NCBI GenBank assembly: GCA_001828545.1
Contig: MHYW01000119.1
Span: forward strand, 5,481-12,384
Origin: Planctomycetes bacterium RIFCSPHIGHO2_12_FULL_52_36
GTDB taxonomy: Bacteria; Planctomycetota; Brocadiia; Brocadiales; Bathyanammoxibiaceae
DNA: 6,904 bases
Direction of reading: 5' to 3'
Position 1 is the stretch's first letter. Each line of letters starts with the position of its first letter. Under the pieces are notes generated by a model, which saw only the letters and a list, made by a program, of their open reading frames with translations, was not told where the DNA came from and searched no databases. Made by a program: the position numbers and the translations under genes. Of this stretch, positions 1-4,521 are shown piece by piece.

Positions 1-1
1 C

Positions 2-1123
2 GAGGGGTCAAAGAGGGTAAGCCAGCTAAAGAAGTCTGCCTCAGGCGGACAAGAGGCCGCTCCCCTGGTGGAAGAGATGCGGGTACTATCCGATAAGATA
101 AAAGACTACGAGAAAAGACTTGACCAGTCAACCCCTGAGATAGATGACCTCTTACTAAGAATTCCTAACATCCCTGCCCCAGACGTCCCCAAGGGGGAGG
201 ATGCCTCAGGCAATCAAGAGGTAAGGACGTGGGGCAAGAGGAGTGAGTTCAGTTTTAAGCCCCGACCTCATTGGGAACTGGGGGCCAGCCTTGGGATGCT
301 GGATTTAGAACGTGGCGCCAAGATAAGCGGCTCTGGATTCCCCCTCTACAAGGGTATCGGGGCCAGGCTGGAAAGGGCACTGTTTAACTTCATGCTTGAC
401 CTGCACACCCGGAAGCATGGCTACCAGGAGGTCTTCCCACCCTTTTTGGTCAACCGTGCCTCCATGACAGGTACAGGCCAACTCCCCAAGATGGAAGAGG
501 ATATGTACAGAACCTCGGACGACCTCTTTCTCGTCCCAACGGCAGAGGTTCCCGTAACCAATCTCCACAGGGACGAGATTCTCAGTTACAAGGAACTGCC
601 AATTTATTACACCGCCTACACCGCCTGTTTCCGCCGGGAGGCAGGGGCCTATGGGAAAGACACCCGTGGCATCATACGGGTCCATCAATTTGATAAAGTG
701 GAGTTGGTAAAATTCGTGAGGCCAGAGACCTCTTACGAGGAGTTAGAGAAACTGGTAAAGGACGCCGAAGAGGTGCTCCAGCTACTGGGGATAGAATACC
801 GTGTGCTGAAACTCTGCACGGGGGACATGAGCTTCGCCTCCAGCAAGACCTATGATTTAGAGGCCTGGGCCCCTGGGGTAGAGAAATGGCTGGAGGTCTC
901 CTCCTGCAGTAACTTTGAAGACTTCCAGGCCAGGAGGATAAACGTCCGCTTCAGGGATGAACACGGAAAGGTCAGACACGTCCACACCCTCAACGGCTCA
1001 GGCGTTGCCCTGCCGAGGACGCTTATAGCAATCCTTGAGAACTATCAACAAGAGGACGGCTCTGTGATAATCCCAGAGGTCCTGAGGCCGTATATGGGCG
1101 GTGTGGAAGTGATTTCGCAGTAA
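2..1123 (+). CDS. serS: Seryl-tRNA synthetase, 5'-truncated by window edge
   Basis: Class II aminoacyl-tRNA synthetase that charges tRNA-Ser with serine in the cytoplasm. The frame is open to the first base, so the GTG at 68 is internal; 373 residues are visible and roughly 50 N-terminal residues lie upstream. The first ~45 visible residues are the end of the tRNA-binding coiled-coil arm (SQLKK ... LVEEMRVLSDKI). The class II core follows: the serine-binding TAEVPVTNLH (from 539), motif 2 FRREAGAYGKDTRG (from 629) and motif 3 NGSGVALPRTL with ENYQQEDGS (from 992). It ends in the usual EVLRPYMGG plus six residues. All catalytic motifs are intact. One oddity is a small palindrome-coded insertion in the coiled-coil arm (34-50). 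The next gene starts 52 nt downstream on the same strand. Identification is by family motifs and is essentially certain. Confidence 0.97.
   Translation, partial: EGSKRVSQLKKSASGGQEAAPLVEEMRVLSDKIKDYEKRLDQSTPEIDDLLLRIPNIPAPDVPKGEDASGNQEVRTWGKRSEFSFKPRPHWELGASLGMLDLERGAKISGSGFPLYKGIGARLERALFNFMLDLHTRKHGYQEVFPPFLVNRASMTGTGQLPKMEEDMYRTSDDLFLVPTAEVPVTNLHRDEILSYKELPIYYTAYTACFRREAGAYGKDTRGIIRVHQFDKVELVKFVRPETSYEELEKLVKDAEEVLQLLGIEYRVLKLCTGDMSFASSKTYDLEAWAPGVEKWLEVSSCSNFEDFQARRINVRFRDEHGKVRHVHTLNGSGVALPRTLIAILENYQQEDGSVIIPEVLRPYMGGVEVISQ
34..50. repeat. Short palindrome inside serS coiled-coil arm
   Basis: GTCTGCCT and AGGCGGAC flank a single central C, giving 8 base pairs with one T-G wobble. It is translated in serS as roughly S-A-S-G-G-Q. 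The core GCCT-n-AGGC is shared with the palindrome in the response-regulator gene (5741-5759). Compared from memory with Bacillus-type SerRS, this spot has about three extra residues. A repeat-derived insertion is inference; the symmetry itself is directly visible. Confidence 0.5.
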
Positions 1124-1125
1124 AA

Positions 1126-1149
1126 GTAAAATACTTCTTTACATTTTAC
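1126..1149. other. A/T-rich inverted repeat after serS
   Basis: GTAAAAT (1126-1132) and ATTTTAC (1143-1149) form a perfect 7-bp inverted repeat around a 10-nt spacer, directly after the serS stop codon. It could be a weak hairpin in the serS 3' end. It lacks a G/C-rich stem and a T tract, so I do not call it an intrinsic terminator, and serS and the next gene may be co-transcribed. Confidence 0.25.
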
Positions 1150-1175
1150 CACGAAAGTCTCTAAAGGAGGGTAAG

Positions 1176-1838
1176 ATGCACACCGGACCAGAGCAAAAGG
1201 GGGTACCTAAGGGAATGATTCTGGAGGCAAAGAAGTCCACCACAGACGTCTCTTCACCTGCCTCTGGCGGGACCGAGACACAACCAGGGGGGTGTACGTC
1301 CAGGGTGGACACCTTAAAATGCTGGATACCCGACCCCAAATGGTACGGGACGCTGTTTATACTAACGCTCGTGGCCTTTCACATGCTGTACCTCTTATTA
1401 GAGGTATGGAAAGAGGGCGTTCTAGTGCTTAGTCCCTTCATTCCAACATTAGCAAAACCTTATTCCATGGCAGGTAATGAGATACTCGTTGGTGCGGTTA
1501 TAGCCAGTATCATGGGAGGGCTGGGAAGTATCATCTTCTGTTTTAAATCCATCTTTGATGGGGTGGAGAGGGGTTCTGACACCAAAGCAGTATATCTGGC
1601 CCTCCTCTTCCGCCCAATATATGGGGCTTTGTTGGCCCTTATATTTTATTTTCTGGTAAGGGGCGGACTCATCGCCTTTTCAGGTGGTAGTATGAACATA
1701 CCCGCAAAGTATCCAGACATAGACCTCATGAGGGCCTCCACTGCCGGGGTTAGCGGGCTGGTGGGTATGTTCTCTGAACAGGCCATGACCAAGCTCAAAG
1801 AATTCTTTGACGCACTCTTTGCCGTAAAGACCAGTTAA
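1176..1838 (+). CDS. Three-helix inner-membrane protein of unknown function
   Basis: I do not recognise a named family. The start is well supported: AAAGGAGG at 1163-1170 lies 5 nt before the ATG. The 220-residue product has a polar N-terminal region (about 1-55, rich in Ser/Thr/Gly/Lys) without a signal peptide. Three hydrophobic segments follow at about 57-77, 103-123 and 146-168. A soluble C-terminus ends in an amphipathic stretch, GLVGMFSEQAMTKLKEFFDA at 194-213. Endings of this type (glycine-rich turn, FSEQA, then a Lys/Glu helix) occur in several small bacterial membrane proteins of unknown role; that is a recollection, not a search result. The gene lies between serS and a palindrome array on the same strand. 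That it is a real gene is likely from the RBS and consistent membrane topology; its function cannot be assigned. Confidence 0.85.
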   Translation: MHTGPEQKGVPKGMILEAKKSTTDVSSPASGGTETQPGGCTSRVDTLKCWIPDPKWYGTLFILTLVAFHMLYLLLEVWKEGVLVLSPFIPTLAKPYSMAGNEILVGAVIASIMGGLGSIIFCFKSIFDGVERGSDTKAVYLALLFRPIYGALLALIFYFLVRGGLIAFSGGSMNIPAKYPDIDLMRASTAGVSGLVGMFSEQAMTKLKEFFDALFAVKTS

Positions 1839-1869
1839 CGGAGACCTGCTTAAAGTTGCAACCTAAATT

Positions 1870-2011
1870 CCCTCTCCCTGGATGGGGGAGGGAAGGGTGG
1901 GGGTGAGTACCACCCTCCCCCCTGTACCAATCAGGTACAGGGCTAGGTTCAGGGCTCTGCCCTGCACCCTTGTGGTGCAGGGCCTTCCCCCTCCCCTCAA
2001 GGGAGGGGGAA
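1870..2011. repeat. Array of back-to-back G/C-rich hairpins
   Basis: This fills most of the 221-bp gap between the membrane-protein gene and the acylase gene. Five dyads follow one another almost without linkers: 1870-1892 (9 bp, one wobble, 5-nt loop), 1894-1916 (7 bp, 9-nt loop), 1920-1942 (perfect 9 bp, loop AATCA), 1946-1968 (10 bp with one mismatch, 3-nt loop) and 1985-2011 (perfect 11 bp, loop CTCAA). GCCCTGCACC at 1959-1968 can pair instead with GGTGCAGGGC at 1974-1983 (perfect 10 bp), so the fourth stem has two exclusive forms. The outer units are CCCTC/GAGGG type and the middle ones CAGGG/CCCTG type, suggesting a mosaic of different repeat families. A short overlapping reading frame here is most likely an artefact of the repeat. 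Likely REP/BIME-like DNA; effects on transcript ends or mRNA stability are possible but unproven. Confidence 0.8.
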
Positions 2012-2048
2012 ACCAAAGTCCACACAAACTTTTTCAGAGGTCTCACAT

Positions 2049-2054
2049 TATAAA
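2049..2054 (+). promoter_or_regulatory. Possible -10 box of a leaderless acylase transcript
   Basis: TATAAA lies 5 nt before the acylase ATG at 2060, and no purine-rich Shine-Dalgarno sequence stands at normal distance; the nearest, CAGAGG, ends 19 nt upstream. A start point about 7 nt after this box would fall at the ATG. No convincing -35 hexamer is visible, so the call is weak. Confidence 0.25.
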
Positions 2055-2059
2055 ATTGC

Positions 2060-3871
2060 ATGAATATCTTGATTCCCCTCCTCCTCTGTGCACTCCTTTT
2101 ATTATCTTGCCCGCCCTGTAAGGCCCAGGATTGGTCCAGGCTAAAGGTGGGAGACGTAGAGGTACTAATCCTCAGGGACGAGTTTGGGGTACCTCACCTG
2201 AAGTCCCCCAATGCCTATGCCCTCTTTGAGGCATTTGGGTATGTGGTGGCACAGGACCGCCTGACCCAACTGGAACTCTCCAGGAGGGAGGCCCGGGGCG
2301 AGTTGGCCGAGGTCTTCGGGCCAGATATGCTCCCTGCCGATATTGCTGCCCGCAGTGAATCCTATACTGAAGATGAACTCGCCAGACAGTTCCAGTCCTT
2401 AAAGACAGAAGTAAAGGAGTTAATTGGTGCCTATACAACGGGGATAAACCGTTGGCGGGCGGAGGCTGGCAAAGGGGACGTCTTGCCACTGGAGTCCCGG
2501 TCTGCCCCGGGTGGAGGCACATTACCCGAACCGTGGAGGGTAACGGACTGCCTGGCAGTAATGATTGCGGCTGGCAGGAGATTCGGGGAGTTCGGGGGAA
2601 GGGAACTGGAAAATCTGGAAGAGTTGAAGAGATTGGGTAAGGAAGAATTTGACAGGAGATACCCACTGAACGACCCCTCGGCACCCACTACCATAGCCTC
2701 CCTGTCTTTTAAAGACAAGACGGACGTAGTAGAGGTCTTTAGTCCAGGGATGGTAGGGGCGGGTTTAAAACCCGCCAGTACAAATGCAGATAAGAGGGCT
2801 ACGGATTGGGTTGGTTTACCAAAGAGACTGGGTAGCTACGCAGTCCTGGTGGCGCCCCAGCGGTCTACCAGTGGTAAGGCCATGCTCCTGGGCTGTCCCC
2901 AGATGGGGATGGATGGGCCCCAGCCAGGCTACGAGATAGACCTCCATGGTGGTGGATTTGACGTGGCTGGCATGACCTTCCCAGGGGTACCCATTGTGCT
3001 TATTGGAAGAAACGCAGATATTGCCTGGACGGTGACCAGCGGGCTGTCTGACAACGTAGACGTATTTGTTGAGGAACTAAACCCAGAGGACCCTACCAGG
3101 TATCTCTTTCAAGGGAAATGGCTGGAGTTGGAACCTAGAGGAGAAGTCTTCAAAATAAAGGGTGGGGGGACTCACAGGGAGACCTTTTACAGGAGCATCC
3201 ACGGCCCTGTCTTTCTCCAGGAGCAAGGGCGGGCCTTCAGCCGCAAGAGGACCTTCTGGAAAGAAGAGTTGCAGGCACTGGGGGCCTTCCTGTGCATTAA
3301 CAGGGCCAGGAACCTGGAAGACCTTGAAATGGCCGTAAAGGACGTCCCGCTTAGCTACAATCTATTTTGTGCCACGGCCACGGGGGAGATTGGCTACTGG
3401 CATACGGGGGTGCACAGGATACTGCCTCCTGGGGCAGACCCAAGGCTTCCCCTCTCCGGTACCGGACTGGAGGAGTGGAGGGGATTCATACCGCAGGAGT
3501 GGCTACCTCATAGGATAAACCCTCCAGGCGGACTCCTCGTCAACTGGAACAACAAACCCTCCAGGGACTGGCCTAACGGGGACAATATGCCCTGGGTAGG
3601 CAGACACAGGGTGGCGAAGATAACCTCGGTAGTAGATAAGGGAAAATTGAGCCTTGAAGACCTTAAGGCAGTACCACAGAGGATAGAAAGTCATGGCACC
3701 TACCAACAGGTGGTGGAACTGGGCGGCGAGGCGGTAAACGTCCTACCCCCTGGGGAGAGTGGTGTTGTTGTGGAAGACGGCATCCCCCATCCTCACACTA
3801 GCGACCAGAAGGCCCTCTTTGAGGCCTGGCAGTATAAGCCTTTTCATTTCCTCTACGGGGATAGATGGTAG
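2060..3871 (+). CDS. Exported penicillin acylase family Ntn-hydrolase, compact form
   Basis: Probable amide/acyl-homoserine-lactone-type hydrolase acting outside the cytoplasm; the substrate cannot be predicted. A hydrophobic N-terminus (1-21) is a signal peptide; LLSC17 could be a loose lipobox, or cleavage could follow KA22. The alpha region carries GVPHLKSPNAYALFEAFGYV, AQDRLTQLELSRREARGELA and EVFG. The beta chain should begin at Ser259 (GSYAVLVAPQRS), the autocatalytic nucleophile. Gln281 in CPQMG matches E. coli penicillin acylase betaGln23 at identical spacing. SDNVDVF matches the Ca-binding DDVDIF, and NWNN (495-498) supplies the oxyanion Asn region. The end (LPPGESG ... WQYKPFHF) matches family C-termini. 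At 603 residues it is well short of ~750-850; after KAVPQRI (about 541) it jumps straight to the C-terminal GTYQQVVEL-type strand, so about 200 beta-chain residues seem absent. Palindromic repeats encode residues 232-241 and supply the stop codon. Family is certain; activity is uncertain. Confidence 0.9.
   Translation: MNILIPLLLCALLLLSCPPCKAQDWSRLKVGDVEVLILRDEFGVPHLKSPNAYALFEAFGYVVAQDRLTQLELSRREARGELAEVFGPDMLPADIAARSESYTEDELARQFQSLKTEVKELIGAYTTGINRWRAEAGKGDVLPLESRSAPGGGTLPEPWRVTDCLAVMIAAGRRFGEFGGRELENLEELKRLGKEEFDRRYPLNDPSAPTTIASLSFKDKTDVVEVFSPGMVGAGLKPASTNADKRATDWVGLPKRLGSYAVLVAPQRSTSGKAMLLGCPQMGMDGPQPGYEIDLHGGGFDVAGMTFPGVPIVLIGRNADIAWTVTSGLSDNVDVFVEELNPEDPTRYLFQGKWLELEPRGEVFKIKGGGTHRETFYRSIHGPVFLQEQGRAFSRKRTFWKEELQALGAFLCINRARNLEDLEMAVKDVPLSYNLFCATATGEIGYWHTGVHRILPPGADPRLPLSGTGLEEWRGFIPQEWLPHRINPPGGLLVNWNNKPSRDWPNGDNMPWVGRHRVAKITSVVDKGKLSLEDLKAVPQRIESHGTYQQVVELGGEAVNVLPPGESGVVVEDGIPHPHTSDQKALFEAWQYKPFHFLYGDRW
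2753..2781. repeat. In-frame palindromic repeat in the acylase spacer
   Basis: GGCGGGTTT and AAACCCGCC (2758-2776) form a perfect 9-bp palindrome around one A. After two unpaired positions per side, outer GTA (2753-2755) and TAC (2779-2781) also pair. The reading frame passes through as VGAGLKPAST (residues 232-241), ending 17 residues before the presumed catalytic Ser259. It shares GATGGTAGGGGCG with the repeat after the gene (3866-3878), indicating a related element. A smaller perfect palindrome, TGTCTTT-T-AAAGACA, lies just upstream (2703-2717). Confidence 0.85.
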
Positions 3872-3896
3872 GGGCGAGCCGCTGGCTCGCCCCTAC
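3868..3896. repeat. Perfect 13-bp hairpin repeat spanning the acylase stop codon
   Basis: GTAGGGGCGAGCC (3868-3880) and GGCTCGCCCCTAC (3884-3896) pair perfectly around a GCT loop. The acylase TAG stop (3869-3871) is part of the left arm. The unit begins with the same GATGGTAGGGGCG as the in-frame repeat at 2749-2761 but is entered in another frame, where it reads R-W-stop. It lies between convergent genes (acylase and glnB). A bidirectional terminator role is possible, but no T tract follows on either strand. A second small dyad, GTTGAA-gata-TTCAAC (3920-3935), lies just after the glnB stop. Confidence 0.85.
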
Positions 3897-3937
3897 ATTA
3901 AGGTTGCACCGCTATAGGGGTTGAAGATATTCAACTC

Positions 3938-4276
3938 CTACACTGCCTGTTTGCCCTTCTCTCCTGTGCGGATGCGGACGACCTCATCCACGGTGCTCAC
4001 AAATATCTTTCCATCCCCAATACTGCCAGTCCTGGCCTCATTGACGATAGTGTCAACTATCCTTTCTGCGTTTTCATCAGGGACTACTATCTCCATCTTC
4101 ACCTTGGGGAGGAGGTCTACCTTGAACGTCCTGCCACGCCATATCTCAGTTATGCCCTTCTGATTGCCGTGGCCCCTTACCTCCGTCACAGTAACCCCGG
4201 GATACCCCAGTTCCTCCAGGGCGGCTTTCACGGGATGCAGTTTATCAACCCTTATGATGGCTTCTACCTTTTTCAT
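3938..4276 (-). CDS. glnB: PII signal-transduction protein without Tyr51
   Basis: Trimeric cytoplasmic sensor of 2-oxoglutarate and ATP/ADP that binds nitrogen-metabolism targets. At 112 residues it has the full family length and aligns with E. coli GlnB without gaps. The T-loop region reads EVRGHGNQKGITEIWRGR then TFKVDLLPKVK, keeping Gln39, Lys40, Gly41 and Lys58 for 2-oxoglutarate binding. The nucleotide-site GDGK (87-90) and Arg101/Arg103 in VVRIRTGE are present. Position 51 is Phe and 46 is Trp, where E. coli has Tyr51 and Tyr46, so GlnD-type uridylylation of Tyr51 is impossible. The ATG follows a purine-rich GGAGGGAGGGAAGG (minus strand, within 4281-4294). It is transcribed in the same direction as the upstream two-component genes but 245 bp away, behind its own sigma-54 promoter. 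No amtB or glnA is visible beside it. It could equally be named glnK. Confidence 0.95.
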   Translation of the reverse strand: MKKVEAIIRVDKLHPVKAALEELGYPGVTVTEVRGHGNQKGITEIWRGRTFKVDLLPKVKMEIVVPDENAERIVDTIVNEARTGSIGDGKIFVSTVDEVVRIRTGEKGKQAV

Positions 4277-4318
4277 GGCCCTTCCCTCCCTCCGTAAAAG
4301 TTATTGGGTCTCAATCCT

Positions 4319-4347
4319 CTTCCACATTTCACATCCACATTCCACAA
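4319..4347 (-). repeat. Imperfect TGTGGAA tandem repeats in the glnB leader
   Basis: On the minus strand, about four head-to-tail copies occur: TGTGGAA, TGTGGA, TGTGAAA and TGTGGAA. They start at about the predicted transcription start (near 4345) and occupy the early 5' leader. The meaning is unknown; it could be simple-sequence drift. Confidence 0.45.
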
Positions 4348-4355
4348 TTCTAACT

Positions 4356-4372
4356 CGCAAGCCTCGTGCCAG
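4356..4372 (-). promoter_or_regulatory. Sigma-54 promoter of glnB
   Basis: On the minus strand the sequence reads CTGGCACGAGGCTTGCG. It matches the RpoN consensus YTGGCACG-N4-TTGCW at every position except the last: GG of the -24 element at 4370-4369, GC of the -12 element at 4358-4357, with the required 10 nt between them. Transcription would start near 4345, leaving a leader of about 69 nt before the glnB ATG. Sigma-54 promoters need an enhancer-binding activator, and such a gene lies directly upstream. Confidence 0.85.
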
Positions 4373-4395
4373 TATCCCCTACAGGCACGGGCAAA

Positions 4396-4425
4396 TGGCT
4401 TGTTCTAAGTGCATTAAACAAGCCA
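4396..4425. promoter_or_regulatory. Inverted repeat, candidate activator site for glnB
   Basis: TGGCTTGTT (4396-4404) and AACAAGCCA (4417-4425) are perfect 9-bp arms separated by 12 nt, centred about 65 bp upstream of the predicted glnB start. Half-site centres lie 21 bp apart, two helical turns, as expected for a dimeric Fis-type helix-turn-helix activator. It does not match the classical NtrC site. No T tract follows, which argues against a terminator for the regulator gene. Function is inferred from position. Confidence 0.55.
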
Positions 4426-4436
4426 GGATACAAAAA

Positions 4437-4471
4437 CCCTTGAAATACACCTGCCGTTTGTAAATCAAGGG
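4437..4471. promoter_or_regulatory. Second, weaker dyad upstream of glnB
   Basis: CCCTTGA (4437-4443) and TCAAGGG (4465-4471) are perfect 7-bp arms with a 21-nt spacer, centred about 109 bp before the predicted glnB start. Sequential upstream sites are common at sigma-54 promoters, but the arms differ from the nearer dyad except for a shared CTTG core. Low confidence as a binding site. Confidence 0.3.
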
Positions 4472-4521
4472 CACAAATTGGCGTCGCATTATAACACAAA
4501 CTAGAGTGCAAGTGTATTAAA

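Noticed and set aside
1389..1406. TACCTCT-TATT-AGAGGTA dyad in the membrane-protein gene
   Set aside because: It encodes ordinary transmembrane residues with no apparent insertion and shares no core with the other palindromes; probably chance.
1870..2011. Possible CRISPR array
   Set aside because: The units are self-complementary but not identical, there are no unique spacers of constant length, and no cas genes are visible.
1882..2121. Open frame through the hairpin array
   Set aside because: Its sequence is a translation of the G/C-rich repeats and it overlaps the acylase start.
2172..2684. Minus strand open frame (170 codons) opposite the acylase alpha region
   Set aside because: The translation is Pro/Arg/Ser-rich, typical of an antisense shadow, while the + strand frame matches conserved acylase motifs.
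4384..4397. + strand GGCACG as a divergent sigma-54 promoter
   Set aside because: The dinucleotide 10 nt after GG is TG instead of GC and no TTGC follows; the + strand also has no gene to drive.
4396..4425. Inverted repeat as intrinsic terminator of the regulator gene
   Set aside because: The loop is 12 nt and no T tract follows on the minus strand; position upstream of a sigma-54 promoter fits a binding site better.
4488..4493. Minus strand TATAAT as a second, sigma-70 promoter for glnB
   Set aside because: The hexamer is perfect but the 17-nt upstream position reads TACACT, a poor -35; the region is A/T-rich so a chance match is likely.
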